A stretch of DNA of 64,000 nucleotides, from IMG/VR virus record IMGVR_UViG_3300044910_000908, positions 17,068 to 81,067 of that record; one strand, 5' to 3'. Position numbers and translations under genes: made by a program. The notes under the pieces were generated by a model. It had not been told where the DNA came from and made no database searches. It worked only from the letters and a program-made list of their open reading frames with translations. The DNA is from a virus. Positions 40,520 to 48,701 of this stretch are shown one piece after another (positions within the stretch are counted from its first letter, which is position 1; each line of letters starts with the position of its first letter).

Positions 40520-41101
40520 TTATTTTTTTCTAAAATCTAAAATTTGTATCTCTTTTTCTAACACTAAACAATTTTCCATTATTGGAGCATTGACAACTTT
40601 AAAGTTTTCCGAATTATCATCTTCCTGAATAACTTGTCTAACAACCATATGTAAATGACCTAATGCATTAAACCCAACTAATTCACTCCCATCTTCATTT
40701 GGTTTGGCGCCCCAAAAATCATCCTTCTTTGAAATCTCCACAATATCTCTTGTTCCAGTTTCAATTAATGCATCACGATATTTTTTATGCTGAGCAGCTT
40801 TGAGACGTAAACACCAATACATAATTTGAACTCTATCGTCATCAAAACCTCTATACGTATGCGTTTTCCGATACTTTTTGGATACCATCTTAGCACCCAT
40901 ACCACTTTTCTGTTCTAATATCTCTTGCTGAATTTCAGGATGAAACACAAATCTCATCATTTGATAAAGATTTTCTGTTGATGGAACTAAAATGTCTTTA
41001 GACAATCTTATCGGAAATCCTCCAGTCATATTACCGAATTCACCCCATTTATCTTTTGCTCTAGAAAAAGCACATACCTCTTCAACTTTATAAGTATTCA
41101 T
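40520..41101 (-). CDS. NADAR-family protein (ADP-ribose / guanine ADP-ribosylation related)
   Basis: 193 aa. The family pattern is clear: CAFSRAKDKWGEFGNMTGGFPI, STENLYQMMRF with STE-YQ, HPEIQQEIL, SGMGAKMVSKKYR, MYWCLRLKAAQHKKYRDALIETGTRDIVE, FWGAKPN and GFNALGHLHMVVR. NADAR (DUF1768) proteins hydrolyse ADP-ribose-type N-glycosidic bonds; some act as antitoxins that remove ADP-ribose from guanine in DNA. It could protect phage DNA from DarT-type toxins (inference). RBS GTGGAGATAAAAAG. Confidence 0.88.
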   Translation of the reverse strand: MNTYKVEEVCAFSRAKDKWGEFGNMTGGFPIRLSKDILVPSTENLYQMMRFVFHPEIQQEILEQKSGMGAKMVSKKYRKTHTYRGFDDDRVQIMYWCLRLKAAQHKKYRDALIETGTRDIVEISKKDDFWGAKPNEDGSELVGFNALGHLHMVVRQVIQEDDNSENFKVVNAPIMENCLVLEKEIQILDFRKK

Positions 41102-41137
41102 CTTTTTATCTCCACTTTCAATTTTTTATAAAGTTTT

Positions 41138-41165
41138 ATTATAACATATTTTTAGAAAAAGTAAA
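41138..41165 (-). promoter_or_regulatory. Early promoter, NADAR-sirtuin unit
   Basis: TTTACT, 16-bp spacer, TATAAT reading leftward. Confidence 0.7.
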
Positions 41166-41179
41166 TACTTCCACTTTAG

Positions 41180-41560
41180 TTATTGAATTCCCAATACTTT
41201 TTTATCTTCTGCTGATAGTTTTTCTAAAACTTTTTCTAATTTTTGTTTTTCTTCAGATACATTTTCAATGGTTTCATTTAATTGTTTAATTTTAACAATT
41301 GCATTTGCATAAGATGATTTTCCACTAGAATACAAAGTATTTACTGTAGTAGCTCCTTTACAATCTACATATACAACTGGAACGTTTCTTGTCTTTATAT
41401 CTAACTCTCCAGCATAGCCAAGATAACAGCCTTCTGGTAATTTTTGAGAAACAAAATCAGCAGAAGCTTTAATTTGCGCTTCTTTTTGTGCAACTTGTTC
41501 AGGAGTAAGGGGATCACAACCTATCAACAACAGTAATGATAAAAGTGTTAGTATTTTCAT
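41180..41560 (-). CDS. Lipoprotein, 126 aa
   Basis: Signal peptide with lipobox LIGC (about 12-15). Mature part has C43-like and C67-like cysteines and a C-terminal coiled coil (KIKQLNETIENVSEEKQKLEKVLEKL). Overlaps the upstream gene by 4 bp. Envelope protein of unknown role. Confidence 0.7.
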   Translation of the reverse strand: MKILTLLSLLLLIGCDPLTPEQVAQKEAQIKASADFVSQKLPEGCYLGYAGELDIKTRNVPVVYVDCKGATTVNTLYSSGKSSYANAIVKIKQLNETIENVSEEKQKLEKVLEKLSAEDKKVLGIQ

Positions 41561-41733
41561 TTTTTAACCTCCAAACATTGTCCCCAATCATATTTTTTTA
41601 ATTCTTTGCTAAATTGTTCATTTGCACTTCTACATAATTCTGCAGATGAAAAACCATCAATAGTTAATGGCCCACCAGTTGCTGATTGAGCAAAACCAGT
41701 TGAAAGATACAGCACTAAAACCCAAGTAGTCAT
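41557..41733 (-). CDS. Small exported peptide, 58 aa
   Basis: Hydrophobic start MTTWVLVLYLSTGFAQS with a likely signal cleavage after FAQ/S; mature part contains two cysteines. RBS GGAGAAAAAA. Coupled to the downstream lipoprotein gene. Confidence 0.6.
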   Translation of the reverse strand: MTTWVLVLYLSTGFAQSATGGPLTIDGFSSAELCRSANEQFSKELKKYDWGQCLEVKK

Positions 41734-41750
41734 TTTTTTCTCCGTATTGA

Positions 41751-42410
41751 TTATTCTTTAATTTCTTCAATTCTTATAAACTCATTTCTGGCTAAATTAC
41801 TTTTAAATTTTTCAGCTTTCTCAAGTGTATCAAAATTTCTAATTTCAACCTGATCACGATTTTTAAATAAAACAATAAATGTAGATGCTGTATATTCACC
41901 AATAATATCATATTCTTTTACTTTATCATGTGATAATACCCTACCAGTTACATCAAATCTGATAGTAGCAAGTTCATTTTTATTTTTTGGGCTTGAATAA
42001 ACACCAATCCATTGAGCAGTAGTAGAAAATCTTGAGTCATTAACAAATTCAATAATTTTTACTTTAAAACCATTTCTCAATTTATACAATTTATTTCTTT
42101 CTATTTGTTCTAAATCATTAGGCCTTTGTTCATCATCATCAATAATTTTCATTAATGAACCATAATCAAAATCAAGTCGATATTTTATAGTAGATCCAAC
42201 TGATACTCCATAAACTTTGTTTTTTACAGGTGCATATCTACCAACTGTAACACCATTAAGTGAATACCAAAGAGTTTGGGAATGTTTGTTATAAAAAATC
42301 TGTCTAGAACTTTCAATAGGAAGTCCATTGATTTTAATCACTTGATGAGTAACATAAGAATTGAAATCAGTTTTTTTAATTGTTATTGAATTTGCTGTTA
42401 TCTTTTTCAT
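41751..42410 (-). CDS. Unknown protein, 219 aa
   Basis: Beta-rich protein (QTLWYSLNGVTVGRYAP, TAQWIGVYSS, FDTLEKAEKFKSNLARNEFI). No family recognised. Single gene behind the early promoter at 42446-42474. RBS GATGGAGATAGTAAA. Confidence 0.65.
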   Translation of the reverse strand: MKKITANSITIKKTDFNSYVTHQVIKINGLPIESSRQIFYNKHSQTLWYSLNGVTVGRYAPVKNKVYGVSVGSTIKYRLDFDYGSLMKIIDDDEQRPNDLEQIERNKLYKLRNGFKVKIIEFVNDSRFSTTAQWIGVYSSPKNKNELATIRFDVTGRVLSHDKVKEYDIIGEYTASTFIVLFKNRDQVEIRNFDTLEKAEKFKSNLARNEFIRIEEIKE

Positions 42411-42445
42411 TTTACTATCTCCATCATCATTTTTAATATAGATAA

Positions 42446-42474
42446 ATTATATAATATTTTTAATCAATCGTAAA
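42446..42474 (-). promoter_or_regulatory. Early promoter
   Basis: TTTACG, 17-bp spacer, TATAAT reading leftward. Confidence 0.65.
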
Positions 42475-42479
42475 TAAAT

Positions 42480-42947
42480 TTAATTTCTATCTTCAAATTC
42501 AGCTTTAAGTTTTAAGTATTCTTGGTATTTTTTATTGCGTCTGAGTTCTGCTGCTTTTTTTACTTTTTCCTGTTCAATTCTTTCTCGTTCTTCTTCTTGC
42601 TTTCTAAACTTTTCGGTATTTTGCAAGGCAAGAGTTACAATTGTTTTGCTGGAGTCAATCAGAAATTGTTCTAAAATTTCTAATGGAACCAAAACATATT
42701 CGTTATAGTCTTCATAACTTCCATAACTGCCAATCTGATATGACCATTTTAATGAAACGTAATCACCTTCATCATCTAAATACTCTACCGAAACTTCATC
42801 TTCAAAATATGAATAGTGGGATACACTATCATACCCTTTGATTTTTCGCAACTTAGCAAATTGGAAAAAATATTGTTGGCCAAATAACAATCCGAGGTCA
42901 TTTACTTCACGAGCCGCTTTAATTTTTTCTTTTAATGTAATAGTCAT
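42480..42947 (-). CDS. Unknown protein with C-terminal coiled coil, 155 aa
   Basis: Aromatic-rich first two thirds (YFEDEVSVEYLDDEGDYVSLK) and a charged coiled coil (about 112-155). RBS AAAGAGAAAATAAT. Confidence 0.65.
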   Translation of the reverse strand: MTITLKEKIKAAREVNDLGLLFGQQYFFQFAKLRKIKGYDSVSHYSYFEDEVSVEYLDDEGDYVSLKWSYQIGSYGSYEDYNEYVLVPLEILEQFLIDSSKTIVTLALQNTEKFRKQEEERERIEQEKVKKAAELRRNKKYQEYLKLKAEFEDRN

Positions 42948-42968
42948 ATTATTTTCTCTTTATTTAAT

Positions 42969-43421
42969 TTATAATCCCACGAACCTCATATTACACACAG
43001 TAGAACAAAATGTATATCGACCTTCAATTCTCGCATCTTCTTCTTTTATTTTCGTACCACATTCGGCACACTCGCACATCCCATCAAACTCTTCATAAAA
43101 TAATTCTGGACTAGTAGATGCCAGTTTCCAACTTGGAAACTGTTTAACAGTTGGGTCAACAACTCTACCATCAGGATATTCACACCACCAATGTTCCTGT
43201 TTTCCCCACATTGGACAATGATAATATCCTCTAACCAATCTTAACTCGTCATCCTCTGTACATAACTGTTCGGAATACTCTCTACACTTCCCTCTATACA
43301 TCAAATAATAATTTTCTGTAGTTGGGCCAATATTTTTTTCCATAGAATTATGTAATTCTAAAAATTCTTCATTGGGCATATTGTTCAACAATTCTTTTAT
43401 TATATCAAGATTATGTGTCAT
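42969..43421 (-). CDS. Unknown protein with a C-terminal zinc finger, 150 aa
   Basis: Start at MTHNLDIIK behind TTTGGAGTAGATGT. The C-terminal CECAECGTKIKEEDARIEGR and CSTVC form a two-knuckle zinc finger. Central WGKQEHWWCEYPDGRVVDPT is notable for tryptophans. No family recognised. Confidence 0.65.
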   Translation of the reverse strand: MTHNLDIIKELLNNMPNEEFLELHNSMEKNIGPTTENYYLMYRGKCREYSEQLCTEDDELRLVRGYYHCPMWGKQEHWWCEYPDGRVVDPTVKQFPSWKLASTSPELFYEEFDGMCECAECGTKIKEEDARIEGRYTFCSTVCNMRFVGL

Positions 43422-43471
43422 ACATCTACTCCAAACTGGTATTTTTATCACTCTCGTCAATTTTTGTAATA

Positions 43472-43499
43472 ATTATATACTAATTCTAGCCAAAGTAAA
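43472..43499 (-). promoter_or_regulatory. Early promoter
   Basis: TTTACT, 16-bp spacer, TATAAT reading leftward, upstream of the zinc-finger gene at 42969. Confidence 0.7.
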
Positions 43500-43535
43500 T
43501 ATTAAAATTAGACATATTTAACATTTTTGCAATGC

Positions 43536-43760
43536 TCATTTAATATTAAGTTCTTCCTCAATTTTGTGTAAGAATAAACATGCTGTAGCATGTAAATCAC
43601 GTAGTTCTTTTTCTATTTCGCTTGCTTTTTTGAATGTGTATTGGTATTCTTTATTATCCGTATCAGCGTACATATTAGCATAAGTACTTGCAATTTGCCG
43701 ATGATAATTTGCTCGTTCAATGATATGATCAGCTAGTTTATTGCAGGTATCAAGTTTCAT
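43536..43760 (-). CDS. Small helical protein, 74 aa
   Basis: Acidic and basic helices (YANMYADTDNKEYQYTFKKASEIEKEL). RBS TTTGGAGTAGGTAA; overlaps the upstream gene by 4 bp. Function unknown. Confidence 0.6.
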   Translation of the reverse strand: MKLDTCNKLADHIIERANYHRQIASTYANMYADTDNKEYQYTFKKASEIEKELRDLHATACLFLHKIEEELNIK

Positions 43761-43957
43761 TTACCTACTCCAAAATGTTCTTGAATGTTGTTTTCATATG
43801 GTGTAGGAGCAAATGGATCACTATTCTGCGCAATAACACTAATACATTCTTTTATTATTAAATCAGCAAATTCTTCAAGATTTTGCTTATCTTGCTCTGT
43901 TTGAGCGCACCATTCCAATCCTGCCTCTGCTATTAAAGTAGTTACTATCTGGTTCAT
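43757..43957 (-). CDS. Small unknown protein, 66 aa
   Basis: Helical, starts MNQIVTTLIAEAGLEW, contains FADLIIKECISVIAQN. RBS AGAGGATTTAGA. Overlaps both neighbours. Confidence 0.6.
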   Translation of the reverse strand: MNQIVTTLIAEAGLEWCAQTEQDKQNLEEFADLIIKECISVIAQNSDPFAPTPYENNIQEHFGVGK

Positions 43958-44259
43958 TCTAAATCCTCTATTAATTTAAGAGCAATATCATATCGATATT
44001 CATATTGTAAATTTCTCATCTCGCAACCGCAAAATAAATCTCCATCTTGAGGACCCATACATCCACAAGCTCTAGAAAACGGTTTTTCAAATAGTTCATC
44101 AGGGTTATTAAAGAACTCTAATCCTCTAATAAAATTATCGCATAAATTAACTAATAATTCTGGAGTCAGCTGTTTAACATTAGGCTTTTCAAGTTGTCTA
44201 AGTTTATCTGTGAGTTCTTTAGCTTGAAGTAATTCAACATTTGTAAATTTTAAAAACAT
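43954..44259 (-). CDS. Unknown protein with cysteine cluster, 101 aa
   Basis: CGCMGPQDGDLFCGCEMRN (67-85) holds four cysteines, a probable metal site. RBS GAGGAATAAAAA. No family recognised. Confidence 0.6.
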   Translation of the reverse strand: MFLKFTNVELLQAKELTDKLRQLEKPNVKQLTPELLVNLCDNFIRGLEFFNNPDELFEKPFSRACGCMGPQDGDLFCGCEMRNLQYEYRYDIALKLIEDLE

Positions 44260-44262
44260 TTT

Positions 44263-44568
44263 TTATTCCTCAACTTTTTTAAATAAATCAATATCCATAA
44301 TTTTTACTAGTTTAAATTCTAGTAATTCACGTTTTAGATCTGGAATTGGAGTATAATAGCCATGATCATAATTTGGATTTCCATCGTATATTGTATATCT
44401 AGACAAAATTTTAGTTAAGAAAATAAGTTGATTTGTTTCATCAATATGAAATTCAGAAGCATCATAACTATTTCCATCTTCATAAAGAAAATAACCTTCA
44501 TTTAAATATTTTTGAACATTTTTAGCCCAATTTAAAACAAAAGCCCAACGTTTATCATGCTTGTTCAT
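44263..44568 (-). CDS. Unknown protein, 101 aa
   Basis: Basic, aromatic-rich protein starting MNKHDKRWAFVLNWAKN. RBS AAGAAGAGATCAAA; overlaps the upstream gene by 4 bp. Confidence 0.6.
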   Translation of the reverse strand: MNKHDKRWAFVLNWAKNVQKYLNEGYFLYEDGNSYDASEFHIDETNQLIFLTKILSRYTIYDGNPNYDHGYYTPIPDLKRELLEFKLVKIMDIDLFKKVEE

Positions 44569-45089
44569 TTTGATCTCTTCTTATTAGTGATTAAAAATTG
44601 TTGTTTATTTTTTTCCCAGTGACTTGGCCAGAAGTAGTTACAGTGTGAACAACATCTCATATTCTCAGCAGGTTCCAAAAACCTTTCATACCTGGCATAA
44701 TGAACTGGATTTTTGACATATAATCTGGCGCGATGGGTAACAACAACTCGTTCCTTCAGAACCTCATCTTCCCACCATTCTGGCATACTTGAATTAGTGA
44801 GAGGATTATCAGACATAATCTGAAAATGTTTTTGAAGTTGCAGAGTATTTTTTTCTACATTAAATCCACGTTCAATACATTCTTCACGAATACGCTTTGT
44901 ATATAACCATAAAGCATATTCATGACCTTTCCACATTAGAACTGCGGGATGATTTCGCCAACGTGCATTAGGATTAATTAACAAAATGTCTAAAATTTGG
45001 CGACTTTCAGTCAACTGCTTATTAAGTCGTTTATTATCCAAATACTCAGCGGTAGCAGAAAAACTATATTCGTTTAAAAACGTTTGCAT
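44565..45089 (-). CDS. Pyrimidine-dimer DNA glycosylase / endonuclease V-like protein
   Basis: 174 aa from ATG 45089; a TTG five codons earlier is in the RBS region. MQTFLNEYSFSATAEYLDNKRLNKQLTESRQIL and RWRNHPAVLMWKGHEYALWLY follow the pattern of the Pyr_excise (PF03013-type) proteins: the N-terminal Thr, the L-D-x-R-L-x-K-Q motif and the W-x-x-HP-x-x-MW block. These are annotated as dimer glycosylases or related DNA repair enzymes. First gene behind the early promoter at 45129-45157. Confidence 0.7.
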   Translation of the reverse strand: MQTFLNEYSFSATAEYLDNKRLNKQLTESRQILDILLINPNARWRNHPAVLMWKGHEYALWLYTKRIREECIERGFNVEKNTLQLQKHFQIMSDNPLTNSSMPEWWEDEVLKERVVVTHRARLYVKNPVHYARYERFLEPAENMRCCSHCNYFWPSHWEKNKQQFLITNKKRSK

Positions 45090-45128
45090 CGTAAAAATCT
45101 CCAATTCATCTTTTTTAAATTATGAAAT

Positions 45129-45157
45129 ATTATAATACAATTTACCGTAAATGTAAA
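45129..45157 (-). promoter_or_regulatory. Early promoter
   Basis: TTTACA, 17-bp spacer, TATAAT reading leftward, in the glycosylase-like unit. Confidence 0.65.
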
Positions 45158-45158
45158 A

Positions 45159-45878
45159 TTATTTTTCCAATTCTTCTTTTAGAATTCTATTGACTTCAGC
45201 AGGAATAAATTTACCTTGACCAGCTTTCATAATTCTACCAACAAAAAATCCAATAACCTTTTGATTACCTTCTTTATATTGTTGAACTTCTTTTGGATTT
45301 TCAGACATTAATTGATTTACTACACTAACAATAACAGAACTATTATCCTGTTGTTCTAATCCTAATTTTTCTAAAATTAAATAAACATATTCATCATTTA
45401 TTTTCATTTCATCTAGCATTGGCCTAATGTCTTTTACAACTAATAGTTTATTAGAAATTAATGATAATAATTCAAACAATTTATGTGGTTCAAATTGATA
45501 TTGGCTAATAACTAATTCTACAAATAATGAAGCTAATATTTTTCTTTCAACTTGTATCCATTTATCTAATACAATAAACAAGTTAAGATAATAAGCATAA
45601 AGTTCAAATAGCGTATTTTTCTTATCTAATGGAGTCAATTCAGAATAATCTGGAAGATAATCAACAATTAATCCACCAATTCTAATAAGTTCATCTTTAG
45701 AAGCTTCTGGCAATAATTCAGCATACACTTGTAATAAAGTGCTCATTGTTTGTAATTGCTTGTAATTATCAACAACATTAAATGCTGCTGAACAACTATT
45801 AACAGAAGTCAATTGCTGAGAAAAAGATAATTGAGTATCTGATTTGTTAGATAAAATTTCTTGTTTTAAACTAGTCAT
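45159..45878 (-). CDS. Helical protein with GatB/YqeY-type C-terminal tail
   Basis: 239 aa. The last 52 residues, from VVNQLMSENPKEVQQYKEG to NRILKEELEK, match the GatB/YqeY tail: ENP-x-x-V-x-x-Y-x-x-G, GFFVGRIMKAGQGK, P-x-x-V-N-x-x-L. In GatB the tail helps bind tRNA during transamidation. The N-terminal 185 residues are helical and have no amidotransferase kinase domain, so this is a detached tail on a new body, or a partial YqeY-like protein. A role with tRNA is likely but unproven. Confidence 0.75.
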   Translation of the reverse strand: MTSLKQEILSNKSDTQLSFSQQLTSVNSCSAAFNVVDNYKQLQTMSTLLQVYAELLPEASKDELIRIGGLIVDYLPDYSELTPLDKKNTLFELYAYYLNLFIVLDKWIQVERKILASLFVELVISQYQFEPHKLFELLSLISNKLLVVKDIRPMLDEMKINDEYVYLILEKLGLEQQDNSSVIVSVVNQLMSENPKEVQQYKEGNQKVIGFFVGRIMKAGQGKFIPAEVNRILKEELEK

Positions 45879-46098
45879 CTTCAGGTATATAATCTAAATT
45901 GTTTGAAATTTCAGTTCCAATAACTTCCTGAATGTTAATTTCAGCAATTTGTTTGAAACATTTTTGTGCATCTTTTCTCGACGTAAAAGAACTAACAACT
46001 AATCTTGAAGTATTTTCATCAATTTCACTCCAAATTACTTTATCATTGTTCTCAATATCAGCAAGAACTTTATTACCATATCTAATGTAGTAAGGCAT
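45871..46098 (-). CDS. Small unknown protein, 75 aa
   Basis: Start at MPYYIRYGNKVLADI behind AAGGAAAATAAA. Small mixed alpha/beta protein (SRLVVSSFTSRKDAQKCFKQIAEI). Overlaps the GatB/YqeY-tail gene by 8 bp. Confidence 0.6.
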   Translation of the reverse strand: MPYYIRYGNKVLADIENNDKVIWSEIDENTSRLVVSSFTSRKDAQKCFKQIAEINIQEVIGTEISNNLDYIPEDD

Positions 46099-46108
46099 TT
46101 TATTTTCC

Positions 46109-46444
46109 TTATATTTTAATTTTGTTGTCTTCAAATTTTAATAAAATTGGAGAATGTCGTACAGGAGTAGAACTATAACTTGTTGAAATAATGTCAATAT
46201 AATCAACATTTGATCCGTATATTGCAGGATGAGAACAGAAATTATTAACAGGTCCATATTTTTGTACAAACAAAAATACAGGTTCATGGTAATTAGAATG
46301 AAATTTACATTCTACCTGTTCGCCTTCCTCAAGGTTTCCAGCTAAGAAAAAATCTTCTCCTAAATACAGGATACTTTCATCTTGTTCAAAAGCCGGCTGT
46401 GATCTAACCTTTGATAATTTTGAATTCAACACTTTCACTAGCAT
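46109..46444 (-). CDS. Unknown protein, 111 aa
   Basis: Beta-rich, starts MLVKVLNSKLSKV, with LYLGEDFFLAGNLEEGEQVECKF and YGSNVDYIDI. RBS TTGGAGAATAAAG. No family recognised. Confidence 0.6.
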   Translation of the reverse strand: MLVKVLNSKLSKVRSQPAFEQDESILYLGEDFFLAGNLEEGEQVECKFHSNYHEPVFLFVQKYGPVNNFCSHPAIYGSNVDYIDIISTSYSSTPVRHSPILLKFEDNKIKI

Positions 46445-46446
46445 CT

Positions 46447-46650
46447 TTATTCTCCAACTTTTTTAATTTCCATTAATTCTTGTTGAACTTGAGGTTTTTC
46501 TATTTCTCCAGGAATTTCAATAATATTATGATTTTTAATATTATATTCTGAAAATATAAAAGCTGCGAGTAACATAAACACTGTAGCAATTACCATAATA
46601 ATACTTGTGATGAAAACTTCTTTTAAACTATTTTTATTTTGCTGTTGCAT
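46447..46650 (-). CDS. Single-pass membrane protein, 67 aa
   Basis: One TM helix (VFITSIIMVIATVFMLLAAFIF, about 10-31) with a C-terminal soluble part. RBS AAGGAGTTTAAGAT. Confidence 0.6.
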   Translation of the reverse strand: MQQQNKNSLKEVFITSIIMVIATVFMLLAAFIFSEYNIKNHNIIEIPGEIEKPQVQQELMEIKKVGE

Positions 46651-46653
46651 ATC

Positions 46654-47472
46654 TTAAACTCCTTCAAAAATTTGACCTTCATTATTTAAAAAATAAGTAA
46701 CACCTGTTTTATGATTAATGATTGACAATAGAGCATCATCTTTATATCTATTATGTTTCATAAAACATGCTCCTGTATCCATATAAACATGTTTTTCCAA
46801 TCGTAATACTTTCATATCTTCTTTATCTAAGAAATGAGGAGTATGTCCTACATAAGTAGTGGATAATTCAGAAGAATGATATCTAAAAGGATTATCATTA
46901 ATGAAATAATCACTTTCATAATCTTTGTAAATATTTCTACCCCATATTATTTCTTCTTCTTCGGTTGAAGTAAAATTCCAAGTATCAACATCTTTATTAC
47001 TAACTCCAAAAATACTTTTAAAATTCAATAATTCAGCATGACAGACATTGAACCGATTTTCATTTTCACCAACAACCATTATAGTCGGAATATTTTCAGA
47101 CATCCAAATAGCAATTTCTGTTAATTCATCATCATTTTCAGAAAAAATCCAATTGCCACCATTTGATAACCATAAATCGTAATCATTAGGACTTTTAAAA
47201 ACAATTGAATTAATCATCATATCCTCATGATTTCCTTTTACAAAATACCAATTATCTCGAATTCGAAATTCTCTTAAAAGTTCAATTGACTTTGGTCCTC
47301 TATCAACCAAATCACCAACTGAAAATAGTCTGTCATTAGAATTAAAACCAATATGATCTAATAATACCAGTAATTCGTCAAACATACCATGCAAATCACC
47401 AACAATATAATCATTGCCTAATGAATTAGATGGTAAATATAAAAGTTTAGGAGATACTTTAAGACCGTTCAT
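46654..47472 (-). CDS. PPP-family metallophosphatase (Ser/Thr phosphatase-like)
   Basis: 272 aa. GDLHGMFDEL, VGDLVDRGPKS and KGNHEDM are the PPP signature motifs with both metal-binding sets, and YVGHTPHF and DTGACF complete the site. Resembles lambda NinI, phage bis(5'-nucleosyl)-tetraphosphatase/PrpA-type enzymes. It dephosphorylates proteins or nucleotides. RBS GAGAGGAATAAA. Confidence 0.9.
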   Translation of the reverse strand: MNGLKVSPKLLYLPSNSLGNDYIVGDLHGMFDELLVLLDHIGFNSNDRLFSVGDLVDRGPKSIELLREFRIRDNWYFVKGNHEDMMINSIVFKSPNDYDLWLSNGGNWIFSENDDELTEIAIWMSENIPTIMVVGENENRFNVCHAELLNFKSIFGVSNKDVDTWNFTSTEEEEIIWGRNIYKDYESDYFINDNPFRYHSSELSTTYVGHTPHFLDKEDMKVLRLEKHVYMDTGACFMKHNRYKDDALLSIINHKTGVTYFLNNEGQIFEGV

Positions 47473-47861
47473 TTTATTCCTCTCAATATTTCAATTTCTT
47501 GTTCTGATAACCCTAGTTGAACTGCTTTTAATAAGACTTTTTCTTGTCGTTCTTTTAATTCAGCTTCTTCTTTTATTTTTTTCTCTTGTAATTTATCTTC
47601 ATTAGAAGGTAATATTGGGCTACAACGATAATACCAATTGTTTTTAATTAAATACCCTTTGAGTGGAATAACATCAGCATCGCAACCTTGAATACCAGCT
47701 CTTTTTGCTAATCTTAATGCTGTTGCTTTACAATCACAAACATATTGAACATACATCCTGCCTCGTCCTTCAGATAAATCTGTATTATTCCATACTCCCC
47801 AAACATCTTGTTCAGCTTCAATTTTGGGAAATTGATCGTTTTCAACCATTATATTATCCAT
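47469..47861 (-). CDS. Unknown protein with coiled coil, 130 aa
   Basis: The N-terminus (WGVWNNTDLSEGRGRMYVQYVC) is followed by a coiled coil of Glu/Lys (about 90-115). RBS AGGATATTGAA; overlaps the phosphatase gene by 4 bp. Confidence 0.6.
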   Translation of the reverse strand: MDNIMVENDQFPKIEAEQDVWGVWNNTDLSEGRGRMYVQYVCDCKATALRLAKRAGIQGCDADVIPLKGYLIKNNWYYRCSPILPSNEDKLQEKKIKEEAELKERQEKVLLKAVQLGLSEQEIEILRGIK

Positions 47862-47870
47862 TTCAATATC

Positions 47871-48578
47871 CTAGATTTTATAAAAAATACAGCAATAAAT
47901 TTTTGATGTTAAATCTAATCTCCCATCTTTCAAATAAAGACTTGAACTTATAGATGGAGTAACTAATATGATTGAATTTAAATCATAATTTTTCTCAACT
48001 TGTTCAGAATACATATCAAAGAATTGTTCTTTATTTTTCTTAATTATTCGTTTAACATATACTCCTGAAATTCTTTCAACACTTTTTGAATAGTAATTCA
48101 ATAATGTAATATTATTAAAATCAAGTTGTCCAGAAGTATCAGATTTATCTAAAACAATATCATCAATACATGTATAAAAGAATACACTCATAACATCTAT
48201 ATTCAAATCATCATGTCTTTTGTTTATATCTTTAAGAAAATCAACATTACCTTTAGCTGTTTGACCATTACTATAATGCTTGAATTCAACTGATAAATCA
48301 GGAAATTGTTGTTTATCTACATTATCATTTTCAAATATTGCTAAATCAATACTACCCTGTAATGAACTATAAAAGGGTTTAAACTCACGAATATATTGAT
48401 GTTCATTAACATTGTTCATATCGAGATAATGTGTTAAATTATCAGCCAAATATAATTCAGCTTTAGAACGCATCAGATTAGTTATTTCTCGTTTACCTAT
48501 TCTGGTATTGAGATTGGTTTTAATATTTTCTATTAATTCTTCTTTTAAATGTGAGTTCATCTTCTTAATTGTATCCAT
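47871..48578 (-). CDS. Unknown protein, possibly PD-(D/E)xK-like nuclease fold
   Basis: 235 aa. GSIDLAIFE and LSVEFKHYSNG (an ExK-like element) could form a PD-(D/E)xK site, but the spacing is not convincing, so the nuclease call is speculative. First gene behind the early promoter at 48599-48627. RBS AGAAGAT. Confidence 0.5.
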   Translation of the reverse strand: MDTIKKMNSHLKEELIENIKTNLNTRIGKREITNLMRSKAELYLADNLTHYLDMNNVNEHQYIREFKPFYSSLQGSIDLAIFENDNVDKQQFPDLSVEFKHYSNGQTAKGNVDFLKDINKRHDDLNIDVMSVFFYTCIDDIVLDKSDTSGQLDFNNITLLNYYSKSVERISGVYVKRIIKKNKEQFFDMYSEQVEKNYDLNSIILVTPSISSSLYLKDGRLDLTSKIYCCIFYKI

Positions 48579-48598
48579 ATCTTCTAATGTATGGATAA

Positions 48599-48627
48599 AT
48601 TATAAATCAATTTTGAGGAAAAGTAAA
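48599..48627 (-). promoter_or_regulatory. Early promoter
   Basis: TTTACT, 17-bp spacer, TATAAT reading leftward. Confidence 0.75.
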
Positions 48628-48654
48628 TACTTATTTTTGATATGTTGATAACAA

Positions 48655-48682
48655 AAAAGAGGAATTTTAAAATTCCTCTTTT
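48655..48682 (-). terminator. Perfect-palindrome terminator
   Basis: 28-nt perfect inverted repeat, arms AAAAGAGGAATTTT / AAAATTCCTCTTTT, followed leftward by TTGTTATC; 20 nt past the lipoprotein stop. Confidence 0.7.
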
Positions 48683-48701
48683 AATGTCTTTTTCTTAAAG
48701 A

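Noticed and set aside
47414-47953. Plus-strand frames over the coiled-coil and neighbouring genes
   Set aside because: Antisense shadows with low-complexity hydrophobic translation and no RBS.
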